This document shows, in pieces, positions 11,801 to 21,937 of a stretch of DNA of 64,000 bases; position 1 is the stretch's first letter, and every line of letters begins with the position of its first letter. Made by a program: the position numbers and the translations under genes. The notes under the pieces are model-generated. The model ran no database searches. It saw only the letters and a list, made by a program, of their open reading frames with translations, and was not told where the DNA came from. This DNA comes from Rotaria sordida (taxonomy: Eukaryota; Rotifera; Eurotatoria; Philodinida; Philodinidae), in assembly GCA_905250125.1 (NCBI GenBank), contig CAJNOL010000818.1:37875-101874 (forward strand), read 5' to 3'.

Positions 11801-14496
11801 GTAATTAAAATTTAATTGAGCTGCTCAATTGTATTTGATATTATAGTTAGTGCTGCTTCTTATTGTGATGGTTCGTTATCGTCTTCATCAAACGATGATG
11901 ATGGTGCAATGCGTCGAGGAAAAAATAAAAGACGAGAAAAGAAAAATACACAAGGTACTTTATTGCACCTATCAAATTGATGCTTAAGCTCACTTTTACT
12001 TTGCTTGCTATTATTATTATTTTAAATATTTTGTTTAATTAATTAATATTTTTGAATTTTCAAGGATTCTCAAGTGAAATACTTATTGATCGATCGAGTG
12101 TAAGAAGAATTATAATTTTATTTTTGTTTTTCTTTAAATTTTAGTTTTTTTTTTTATTAAAGACTCGTCTTTTACAATGTCTTTATGAAGCAAGTTTATT
12201 TAAAATTGAATGTGTTTACAATCATATAAAAAAATTACCTGAAAAACACTCTGAATATGCACATCGTTTAACTAAAACATATAATGATAAAGTTTGTAAA
12301 ATTGATTTTAATTTAAATTTTACCAAATGAATATTTAGGGAGATCCAACAACACTTATTCGCATTCCACTTCAACCATCAACAGAAACACATCCATCAGC
12401 TCCATCACCAATAAGATACTTTGCTGAAGCAATACCAATGTTTTCTCAACCAACAATGCAGTCATCAATAAGGGAATATTCTACACAAAGACAAGCACCA
12501 CCAATTGGTTGGACAGTTAACGATAATCATATGACACATACAGCATCAGGTAGAGAATAAAAAAAAAACAAAACGCAACAAAATTTATTTTTTCTTATAT
12601 AAAAATTGATCAACGAATATCTACTTAGGCCATACAAAAAGTTCTGGGCATGACGTTTAAAAGATCTTTTCAGATAAGGAAACCTATTGAGAAATGAAAA
12701 ACCAAATTGACTCTTGGCTCTTCAAAGTCCTATGAAAACAAGATTTACTATATACTATTCGACGCGCTTCAAAAAGTTCTACAATATGATATATTTGGTT
12801 TTTCATTTCTCAATAGATTCCCTTATCCAAAAAGATCTTTTAAACGCCATGGCCAGAACTTTTGATATGCCCTAAGTATATGTTCTACGGAGAACTTATT
12901 TTAGTTGTGTTCGTCATAAGGAAGTCTTCAAAAAGCAAAAGATTTTCTGCAAGAGCTCATCGAGTCTGAAATCAACCCGACAGACTCTATTCTCTGTTGA
13001 TTTCGTTATATACTTTGCAAAATTGTAGCTATTCTAAATTATTATCCGACTATTTGTACTTCATCATTTTGTGAAATATAATCTACAAAGAGTGTTGAAG
13101 TATAGGGGTAAAGTTCTGTTCACTGATCGTGACAAACGTTGTTGATATACGATCAAAGATCATAATAATAGACTTTTCCTGTGATTAGAAACAGCAGCTA
13201 TATTATGTTCCATATATTAATACCACAGGAATTGTGCTAACAGTTTTTCTTATGTGACAGACTTTGTATAACATGTCAATTATTTTCCTTCATTTTGAAA
13301 CTTAATTTTCGTTTGAAATTACCCGAGAGAATATTTTCAACTGATCAATCGCTTTCTCATCAAAAGCTACTTGATTACAGATTATCGACCATACTAATCC
13401 TGAATATGATCATAAGAAACTCCCTCAAGTTTTTCTATACTGGTTTTACAGAAAATCGATTTTCCAGAAAAAAAAGAGTATTTTGCAAAAATCGTTTTGG
13501 GCTTCCTCAGATTATAGAGCTAATCGTCTTCTCTCTAATATAATCGGATCCACGAAAATATAGTCCAATAGCTCTCTAATATCTACACCTATACGTCATT
13601 GTGGTTCAGGACAGACCACCAAATCCGACGAGGTCCTTTGTTGATTAAAAAACTAATCAGATTCCAACAATTTATTTTAACTAACTATCTATTATAGCAA
13701 ATAATATTGTCCCTCAACGATATGTTTTGCAATCTAGTAAAATACCTTGTAAGTTATATTAATAACTATTTTTAAAATAATTTATATTCTATTAATTAAC
13801 AATAAAAATTTGCTTTGCAATAAATCATTTATATATTCTCTTTCTTCTTCTTCTTCTTTTATATTTAATCAGAATTTATTTCAATAAGGTAGTTGAAAAA
13901 TATTGCTCTAAAAAGGACATTTAATAAAAACAAACAACAAGATTCAATACATATTCACTTTTTTTAATATTTATTTATTAATATAATAACACATGCTTGC
14001 TTTTTTTTTCTTTTCAATTTACAAAATCAGATCCGTATTTAAAATGTAAGTTGAAAATAGAAAATATGATTAGTTTATTTTTCTGCATGTTTATTACTTC
14101 TGATATATATATATATGTGTGAATGCGCATGAATTAATTTAAATATTAAAATAAAATAAAAAAATGATTTCTTTTTTCATATAGATAATCAAATGGCAAC
14201 AACTCAAGCAGGTTATCCAGTTCTTATGACACAATCAACAGAACCTTATCGACAAAAACCAGTTAAACATGTTAGAGTAACACATCCTTATAAAGCACGA
14301 CAAACAGATGAACTAACTCTTAAAAAAGGTTTAAATAATTGTAATCATTTTTTTTTTGTTTTGTATTTATTTATTTTTATTTTCTAAAGGAGATATTATT
14401 ATGTTAATTGAACGTCGAGAAGATGAATGGTGTAAAGGAAATTTAGAAGGAAGAACTGGTTTATTTCCTGGAACATATGTAGAAGATGTGAAATAA
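5803..14496 (+). CDS. F-BAR and SH3 domain protein, nostrin-like (multi-exon, 5' end unresolved)
   Basis: Nineteen GT-AG exons in consistent phase: 5803-5888, 5954-6034, 6119-6263, 6320-6382, 6450-6554, 6601-6675, 8304-8420, 8488-8595, 11182-11292, 11366-11471, 11602-11724, 11847-11954, 12065-12099, 12163-12291, 12339-12549, 13698-13748, 14031-14045, 14185-14328, 14390-14496 (TAA). The N-terminal exons encode an FCH/F-BAR region (GEKGYDALKKLMRNG, then FCTDIAKCLQER, then AYARALRK) as in nostrin and related membrane-curving adaptors. A coiled-coil middle, a Ser/Asp-rich linker and a proline-rich part follow. The last two exons form an SH3 domain (AxQTDELTLKKGD, then DEWCKGNLEGRTGLFPGTYVE). F-BAR proteins bind and bend membranes, and SH3 domains recruit proline-rich partners such as dynamin or N-WASP. 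The first coding exon is unsettled. One in-phase candidate is 5243-5281 (ATG to a CAG|GTAAGC donor), but its peptide is not F-BAR-like. Most introns are under 100 bp, but five exceed 500 bp or hold foldback elements. Confidence 0.85.
6848..7240. repeat. Long near-perfect hairpin (foldback element) in an F-BAR intron
   Basis: The left arm 6848-7036 and right arm 7053-7240 are inverted copies of about 189 bp with only scattered mismatches, separated by about 16 bp. The innermost arms contain ACGTAAAAAGAAAAATTCAT and its complement. Both arms stay open in the frame ending FSDLSNEN / FSDFLSEN, but there is no recognisable protein, so this is more likely a foldback/MITE element. In an expressed intron it would form a long double-stranded RNA stem. 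Confidence 0.85.
7325..8065. mobile_element. Foldback/MITE-like element with long terminal inverted repeats
   Basis: The outer left end (AGTGGCGGAAGTATTTTAAT, about 7344) matches the reverse complement of the right end (ATTAAAATACTTCCGTCACT, about 8027). Further inside, the segment with TTTGATAAGAGCTATTTGTT (left) and the ACATATTAGGATATAGAAAA block (about 7590-7635) have inverted partners at about 7860-7990. The ends and the inner block resemble each other, which suggests a nested or duplicated TIR. No transposase is seen, so it is non-autonomous. It lies in the same large intron as the preceding hairpin. Confidence 0.7.
10425..11035. mobile_element. Foldback element with diverged inverted arms in an F-BAR intron
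   Basis: The left arm (about 10425-10545) contains ACACAAATGTCGAGG, GTTTAAACGGAAAGTG and CAAAGTCTATACTTCAAAAT. The right arm (about 10920-11035) carries their complements with roughly 15-20 percent differences by eye. The loop is about 370 bp without coding features. It sits in the 2.6-kb intron between exons 8488-8595 and 11182-11292, the rest of which shows nothing recognisable. Confidence 0.65.
12624..12876. mobile_element. MITE-like inverted repeat element, about 253 bp
   Basis: The terminal inverted repeats are about 85 bp: the left (12624-12708) starts CTTAGGCCATACAAAAAGTT and the right (12791-12876) ends AACTTTTGATATGCCCTAAG. Both contain a TTTAAAAGATCTTTT core and a CTATTGAGAAATGAAAAACC stretch (or its complement). 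The interior is about 80 bp. It lies in the 1.1-kb intron 12550-13697 and has no coding capacity. Confidence 0.8.
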
Positions 14497-16577
14497 ATAT
14501 CTTCGGTATTTATTTGTTTAATTTCAAATGCAAAAATAAAAAGAATCAAATCATTTTATATTTAAAATGATTAATTGAACGGTTTTAGTAGTAGTGATGG
14601 TAACAAAAATAAAATCAAATGGAATGAATGAAAGACTAAATTGATGTTGTATTTATTTTTTATTTGTCTTTATGTGTATATATTTTATAAATTATTTTTT
14701 TTTTTTTTGGATGTCTCAAATAAATTTCTTATAATTAATGAATATGACGAAAATTTTGTATGAATTCTACGTCTATGACGTTTATTATTAAAAGATTCTA
14801 TGTAAATTTCAAAAGTTTTTAAATAAATTAGATAAAGCACACCTTTAGACTTTTACATTTTCATACTTCTATTTAATTGTTATATGATATTTCTTTTTTG
14901 TTCATACATCTATGATTGAGTGATGGCTATTGAAGTAAAAAAAAAATCGACAAGATAATAATTTTACAATTATACCTATATGGTTCAAGGATCATTTTTT
15001 TTTTCTAGTTTTATTTTCTTTTTTTGTACTTAATAAAATCTTCTCTACAAAATGTTTTATGAGTAAATTACTAAAAAACAAAATTCCTAGTGCCACGACA
15101 GATAAAGGTGGCAATGATCCAGGTCGATTATTTCGATTGTCTGAAATGATATCTTAAACAGCGAAGAAACGGTGTAATTACTGACCTAAATGATGAAAAA
15201 TGATCACCGTTTTTTCCCATATATGGCTTATTTTCATTACTCGGAATGCGCCCTACGTAGCATTCTACTTATACTTTCTATTATGATGCAATGCATTTCA
15301 TTACATGAATAGCATTCTTATATACGAATTTATCATGACAAACTACATCCAAAGTAGATTGTTTGAAAAATAGGTATATACAGATATAATAATTAAGTCT
15401 ACTATACGTGAAGGTACGATTAAACATTTTTCAGATAAAGAAGTAACTCACTACAATGGTTTTTCGCTATTTTCAAACTTTTATGAACTGTTATTTCGAT
15501 ACGTGGTGAGCAACATCATTAGAACTTGGATAAACTTTCTAGTAAGCATCGAGAACACAATGAATGAGTTCTATAATCTACAGGGAAAAAAAATGATGAA
15601 CGAAGAATATGCGAAGATGTGTGCATGTACTTGATAATTCAATTTTAATATTATGTCAATCATTGAATGGCAAGACATGGAGACGTTTTTGTAGAGCTCA
15701 TCTCACATCGTCGAATAGATCTCAACAATATCTACCCATCGATGTTTATACTAGCTCAAAAAAGTTAATTGTAGCCTGATATTAACAAAATTTAAGACAA
15801 AAGAGTAAAGACCAGTTTTATCTTAGCAAAACACTACCATGAAACATTAGAAATTAATTCAGCTAGTAATGGCAGATAAAATCATTAAGATTCATCTATT
15901 GAACATCATAAGACAATATCTAATGATAATTATAAGATAATTTCTTGATTCTATATGAAAATGACTTAAAAACCGGGTAAAATCGGTGGTAAGAACAATA
16001 GTCATTTCAGCTGGAATCTAAACGATCATCGGAATGGAAGCCATTTTTGAATCATTTATAACTTTTTACATGTTGACCGTTCTATCTGAGCAGATTTTGA
16101 CTACAGAACAGTATATATGCAGGCTTTTATAGAAAGATTTCCTCTCTTGAGTGTTATGCGTATGATCAGGTTCTACTGCGTACCATTGATATATCGATAG
16201 AGAGTGCCACCTTCGCCGTAGTCATGGTAGAATACGATCTTCTTCAGGAAGCCTTCATATTTTTTGCTTTCTGTAGTGGAAAATCCTTGCAAAATTTATA
16301 TTTATCTTTAATATATCAAATAGTATGAAATACTAGAATATCTACAACTGCCAATGCTCTTCATCATTATAAATCCCCCCCCCCCCCCCCCGCCACTATA
16401 TGTGCAATATGTAATAGTCGAGTTTAAGTCTTTAGCGAGTAAGAGTGTAATGAAATTCCTCTACGCGCATAATGATTGAATTGAATACATAGGAAAAAAA
16501 ACATAATTATTAAAAATGAATGAAAAGATGTTTCACCATCATAAAATGACTCATTTTATTATTTTTCATGATTAATT
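14497..16577. other. Intergenic AT-rich stretch with a poly-C tract
   Basis: AATAAA-like signals follow the F-BAR stop, so its 3' untranslated region and polyadenylation site probably lie within the first 200 bp. The rest shows no gene. A run of 17 C at 16375-16391 is the only striking feature. Confidence 0.5.
16375..16391 (+). repeat. Poly-C homopolymer (17 C)
   Basis: An uninterrupted C run in AT-rich surroundings. It could form a G-quadruplex on the minus strand and its length is prone to sequencing error. Confidence 0.9.
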
Positions 16578-17453
16578 TTAAAAAATCACAACAATTATTA
16601 ATGTTAGAATAATAATTGAAAGAGAATAATTCGTCAATATCATGGATTTATTTAAAGTACAAGTATATGTCACTGGAAGTGTACTCGTACAAGGTGATAC
16701 TTGTAGACATTTTGCATAACATGATGTACAAGTTTCATTTGTATTAAGTTCATATTCTATACAACCAGATCCACCACAACAATTACATTTACATCTTGTT
16801 CTTCCTTTGATTTCAGTTAAACATACACCATTAATTTGATTTAAATAAGTAGCTGTTGGACAAGTTGATAAATATTGATTTTGACATGCTTGTATACAAG
16901 CTGATGATGAACATTCTGATGCTGAAGTTACACCCAGCAATAGATTTGATAAACAAGTATAACCTGATTGGCAATATGAACATGAACATAAAGTACCTAA
17001 CCAAGGAGTAATTGCTGTACTTGTTGTTGTTGTTGTCAGCGGACCCGTACATCTACCTTGTGTTTGTCCATTTTCATTTGATACACATTGTGTTGGATAT
17101 TCCTCACGACATTTTACACTACATAAACTTACTTGACATACATACGCAGTGGTAAAACCGACAAATGTTGGTATACATGTAAAAAGACCTGTATTACAAC
17201 AACTACATTCACAATTGAATAAAGTATAAACAGGCGATGAACATTGTGCAAATAATTGACCGTATGGATAATTTGCTGCACATTGTGGATAAGAACAACG
17301 ACATTGTGTTAAGCATGTTTCTGTTGAACAATTTTGCACAGTAACCGTACCTACTATAGTCGGCTGACAATATTGACCAAGACAACATGAACATGAGCAT
17401 CTATTTTGAGCTTGAATACCTGTTACAAACAAAGCAATTAATAGTACATACAT
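16578..17453 (-). CDS. Secreted or GPI-anchored cysteine-rich repeat protein
   Basis: A 291-residue intronless frame starts at an ATG (17453) followed by a clear signal peptide (MYVLLIALFVTGIQAQ). The mature part has four repeats of about 60 residues. Each begins with a CSCSCC- or CECSCC-like cluster, then C near residue 12, a VxxCxxxxCxxxC segment and a final C. The last repeat is CKCNCCGGSGC-like. A threonine-rich linker (GPLTTTTTSTA) separates repeats two and three. The extreme C-terminus is hydrophobic (about 18 residues, LSIIILTLIIVVIF at the end) with no cytoplasmic tail, which fits a GPI-attachment signal better than a receptor helix. I do not recognise the family and the function is unknown. 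Disulphide-rich extracellular roles are likely. Confidence 0.75.
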   Translation of the reverse strand: MYVLLIALFVTGIQAQNRCSCSCCLGQYCQPTIVGTVTVQNCSTETCLTQCRCSYPQCAANYPYGQLFAQCSSPVYTLFNCECSCCNTGLFTCIPTFVGFTTAYVCQVSLCSVKCREEYPTQCVSNENGQTQGRCTGPLTTTTTSTAITPWLGTLCSCSYCQSGYTCLSNLLLGVTSASECSSSACIQACQNQYLSTCPTATYLNQINGVCLTEIKGRTRCKCNCCGGSGCIEYELNTNETCTSCYAKCLQVSPCTSTLPVTYTCTLNKSMILTNYSLSIIILTLIIVVIF

Positions 17454-18932
17454 TCTCTATCGTCTGCAATGATCATATACTGATTCACAAATGACCATGT
17501 CAAATAAAAATAGTATAATAAAAAGAAAAAAAAAGAATTGATATTTGCATGAAAGAAGGCCAACGGATAAATAATATTGAATTCAAGGTAATGTTATATT
17601 ATCAATATGTTACGTGACAAATGTACAATAAAATGATTACGGTAAAAGTAGAAGTATACCATTAACAAAATATCAACTTTTATTGATTCTGTGATTTTTA
17701 ATCTATTCTATCATACACTTATACAATATAATTGAGTGTCGTATTTTGAGAACGATCATTATTAGATCAGATATATTTTAGTAATCTTTTCATAAAATTA
17801 TTCTTTATAAGTTTAATAAGATAAATGAAGCAAAAATCTAATTTTTTTTTGCGAATAAAATACAAGTATCATTATCATATTAAAAGTTTGTCAATAAACA
17901 ATGCAATAATTTTATTTCTCTTCTTGAATTTTCATAAGTCATAAATACTAAGCGACAAAAAACTGAAGTGTTTAGTTTTATTAAGTCAATATACATTCGT
18001 TCTATACTTTCATTATCACTTATATAAGTATATTAAGAGAAGCAGATACTTCTATCATTTAAAAAAGAGACAAACAAATGTCAAAGTCTAGTCATTTTTT
18101 GTATGAATATCTTTTGAAAGTTAAAACTTGATATTTTAGAATTCAAATGTACACTAACTACATGATAAAATTCGTCAGGTTGGTTCCGGAGTCGGTCGAG
18201 TCCGGATTCAAACATCTTGGACGCGGCGAGCTTTACTCGTCTGAGAAATGTGTAGGATGCACTAATCACCGAATACAAAAAAACCGGCAAAAAGTATCTC
18301 GTATCTTCAGGGTAACTATCCAATTCCGATTAGAAAATTCTATTAAGGGTGCCAAAGTGAGGTTTATCCGGAAACGAATCCGATGGGCGCATCGATACCA
18401 GTAGTCAGTGAAACACTGGTATATACATCTAAAAAAAGAGTATATTTCTATAGAGTTGGTGTCTCAATGTTGCCGCTAATGTAGATGTCAGTACAATCAA
18501 TATTCCAGTGGATTTTGTGTAGGTGACTCACTGTCAGTATTTACACCGACACTATACATTTCTAGTATGCACTATTATGTTATCAAGATTTTATGTATTG
18601 ATCTATTTTGGTGTTGATAAATCAATATTTCAATGTAATCAATTATATAAGAATAATATTAATTGAATTTCTATATTGAATAAATATATTAATTATTGGA
18701 GTTGTTTTATTTTTTGAAATTAATTGCTAGATCTAAAAAGAAATTAATAAAGTGTCATTAATATATGAAATAAAAGTTGTTATTTCGACAAGATTGTTTA
18801 ACATAGAGTCGCATTGTCATTTTTCTATCCTTAATCTTAAACTAAATTAAATACGTCATTTATTTAGTAAAAATAAAAGCGAATTATACATGCTCTATCT
18901 AAATCTATTCATTTCGGTATAATGAACATTAG
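17454..18932. other. Intergenic stretch, with a GC-richer island at 18165-18410
   Basis: Mostly AT-rich with nothing recognisable. The island at about 18165-18410 is much richer in GC, contains TTCCGGAGTCGGTCGAGTCC and GTTTATCCGGAAACG motifs, and is open in frames on both strands. The translations look like no family. It may be a remnant of a mobile element. Confidence 0.4.
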
Positions 18933-19073
18933 ATTTTAACTAAAATAAAAACCGTGAAAAGCGTACAATTTTATGTGTTAAAGTTTTCAACGAGTATATA
19001 TTCGTTCCGAAACTAGAATCTCTTATGAACGCGTAAAAAAGTGTGCTTTTCACGATTTTATTTTCGTTAAAAT
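18933..19073. mobile_element. Small MITE-like inverted repeat
   Basis: The left end ATTTTAACTAAAATAAAAAC followed by CGTGAAAAGCGTAC faces GTGTGCTTTTCACGATTTTA followed by TTTTCGTTAAAAT at the right end. Arms are about 35 bp and the total is about 141 bp. It has no coding capacity. Confidence 0.6.
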
Positions 19074-19591
19074 TTCGATGCATTGTTTGTCTGACTGGAT
19101 CTTTAACAAAGTCAATTCACTCATCATGTAATTGTTGGATCCGATGAAGTGTTAAGTTCCAATGCTGTTGTAAATTTCTCATAAATTGTCGTTGCATCTA
19201 CTCCCAAAATAGTGCTAATTTTAATATAATAGTAGTTAATTATATTCATTATTCATTTTTCAAAAAAATTTTTTTTTTGTTAGAATTTAGTTTTATCTGA
19301 AAGAATATTAGAACTCAATCCAAAATAAATTTATTATACATATATATTATTCTAGAAAAGATATAATATTATTTATTCACGCAACAGATTCTAAAATGTT
19401 AACTGGTTTATAAAATTGCCAAAACTTTTGGTTAAATCTAAATAAAATAAGTGAACAATTAAAAAAATATTTAAAACTAACAATAGTATAGATGAATCTT
19501 CAGAAGTCGATATGGATCAAATAGAAAAAGAAACTATAGTAAACTGACAGTTTTGTTTGCGGTTTGAGTCATGTGAATGATCATAGTTATT

Positions 19592-20113
19592 TTATTCAGG
19601 AGCTGTAGTATCACCATCACCAATACTTTTTTCCATAAATATGACATCAATCCATCGATTAAATTTCCATCCACAAGATTTCATTATACCAACATGAGAA
19701 AAGCCGGCAGCACGATGTAATCTAATAGATCCTTCATTAGTTGAGTCACCAATACATGCAATCATTTTTCGAACACCAACTAATTCAGCTTCATGTAGTA
19801 GAGCATTTAATAATTGACGACCGTAACCTTTACCACACATATCTTTATCAAGATAAATCGTTAATTCCATTGAGAAACGATAACCAACACGTGGTTTAAA
19901 CCAACTACAATAAGCATATCCAATGATTGAATCTGCTACTTCTGCTACAAGATAAGGCATATTACTCTTAAGAACATCAGCACGTCGATTAGCCATTTCA
20001 TCTATTGTAGGTGGTATAGTTTCAAATGTATATGTACTATACAATACATAGTAACTGTATATCGCAGTAATAGCTGGAATATCATCTTCACGACTAGGAC
20101 GAATTGTTAACAT
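19592..20113 (-). CDS. GNAT acetyltransferase, phosphinothricin N-acetyltransferase type (probably acquired from bacteria)
   Basis: A 173-residue intronless protein from ATG 20113 to TAA 19592, of usual length for the bacterial Pat/YncA group of GNAT enzymes. These transfer an acetyl group from acetyl-CoA to the amino group of small amino acids or analogues such as phosphinothricin or methionine sulfone. Visible hallmarks are the opening IRPSREDDIPAITAIYSYYV, then SFETIPPT-like TFETIPPT, the PYLVAEVAD strand, GYAYCSWFKPRVGYRFS, the acetyl-CoA loop (DMCGKGYGRQLL, a G-x-G-x-G-like turn), the IGDSTNEGSIRLHRAAGF block and the closing KFNRWIDVIFMEK. All sites expected of an active enzyme appear present. 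The match is to bacterial proteins and the gene lacks introns, which makes horizontal transfer the best explanation. The natural substrate cannot be told from sequence. Confidence 0.9.
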   Translation of the reverse strand: MLTIRPSREDDIPAITAIYSYYVLYSTYTFETIPPTIDEMANRRADVLKSNMPYLVAEVADSIIGYAYCSWFKPRVGYRFSMELTIYLDKDMCGKGYGRQLLNALLHEAELVGVRKMIACIGDSTNEGSIRLHRAAGFSHVGIMKSCGWKFNRWIDVIFMEKSIGDGDTTAPE

Positions 20114-21937
20114 AAAGATTGAAAATAGACGATGGAGGATGTTATATTATTTGATAAACAATGTGTGAAGATTGTTAACGTTTTTTTTTAAATTTTAATC
20201 GTTTCTTGTTACACATAGAACAAAACACATTTAGTTTTATCTATTTGCACGTGCAAGATATTATAAAATCAAATAACGCATTTTGAATATTTGTATAAAG
20301 CGAGAAAAAGTAACCAAAAATATGTTGTTTGACATTTAAAAGAAATGTTTATAAAATGTAGAAATTTATTTGTTAATTATGTTTTTCTTTTAGAGTAAAA
20401 CTAAAAAAAAGAAAGTATTGTTTGACATATTTATTTTACTATTTGCTTTCTAAATGTAGTTCACTAATGTCATCTTCATTTTGAGTAACATTTGATAGGA
20501 ACAATATAGAGACTTGGGATTTTCACTATTCAAGAGAGAATACTATGGGTCATTAAAGTAAGTCGAAATCTGATTGGCCAACAAGTAACTAATCAGATGA
20601 GTTCTTGGTGAAGATTTTTCCATCAAATGTATGTGTAAAAAAATGAATTTTACGTGGTAACAGTCAATGTGATTGGTATAGGCGATTTGAGCGCGCTTAC
20701 AAAAGTAAGAGGACGTAATTTCGACTGTAATCTAACAATTGTTCAAGAGTTCTAAAGTACTCATACACTCAGATACAAAATAGTTTTAGGCAAAAAAGAC
20801 TGCAATTCACCGAACAGTTAATTTTCCAGTTGACCGTGGTTAACTGGCAACTTTCTACTGGGTTTGAACGACATAGGTATACTCTATTGAATAAAATAAA
20901 TATACTCAACTTGTTATTATTTATATATGGAATAACAATCTAAATATATCTCTGTTATTCAATAAAGTTCAAAATACAATTGTATTATATTAACAACAAA
21001 CAAAGTTTTGTTTTTTGGATTATACATTCATGATATCTTTTATTACAGAATTGCAAAACATTTTATTCCAATCTCAACTAAATTCTAAATTCATCTGACA
21101 CATACTAAAATTTTCATTTCATTTGATCGAATTGTAACAATTCTAAGAAGACAGACAGTCATGATAATGCACTCATCCAAAAATGATCTCTTACAACAGA
21201 GTAATTGAAAACAGTCCACACTTCTCGAGATTTTGGAAGGTTTGTTCCTAGAAAGATTTATCATCACAACATTACGGTAACGTAATCATCGTTCTTCTTT
21301 TTCTACACTCTCTAAAACAGCACATTTTTTCAGCATTGACAACAATACTCGATGATCCATTGATGTCAAATTTCAATGATACTACTGTTATTTCTATTTC
21401 TTTAGATAATAAAGTAGTGTTCGAAATATGATAAAAGACAATGGGACTCTGTTTTCACCATTTTTTCACAAAAAAATGCTTCATTAATGCTAGCAACTGC
21501 TATTTATTGTCGTCGTTATTCAAAATAAATGACATCTATCGATAGCGAATATACGAGAATCTATAAAAAATTTTTGAATGAATAAGTTCAGTTGTCTCTT
21601 GTTCGAGAAATATTGAAGAACTCTGAATAGAAATATCTTTATCATATTTATAGCTATCGAAATATAATATATGAGCCGTTTTTTTTCACCAACAAAACAT
21701 AGGTGTCATAAACCTTGATCAAAAATCTTTTGTTGATAACAACAATCGTATCAATGCTATGTAGAATAGAACGAAAAAAAAAACGTGTATTTGTGTTGCT
21801 TGCCCGAATGTGGATTGATTGGTGGCCTATATTCTTATCTTTCGGTGTTTTTTTTTCTCTTTTTTTCATATTCTGACAAACAGTTTCAAACATATGCTCA
21901 TTTTATACTAGTTGACCTTGATAAATTGACTATCATC
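20114..21937. other. Intergenic stretch, nothing recognised
   Basis: AT-rich DNA without repeats or coding signals that I can support. It should contain the promoters of the minus-strand acetyltransferase and the plus-strand P450, which are transcribed away from each other. Confidence 0.5.
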
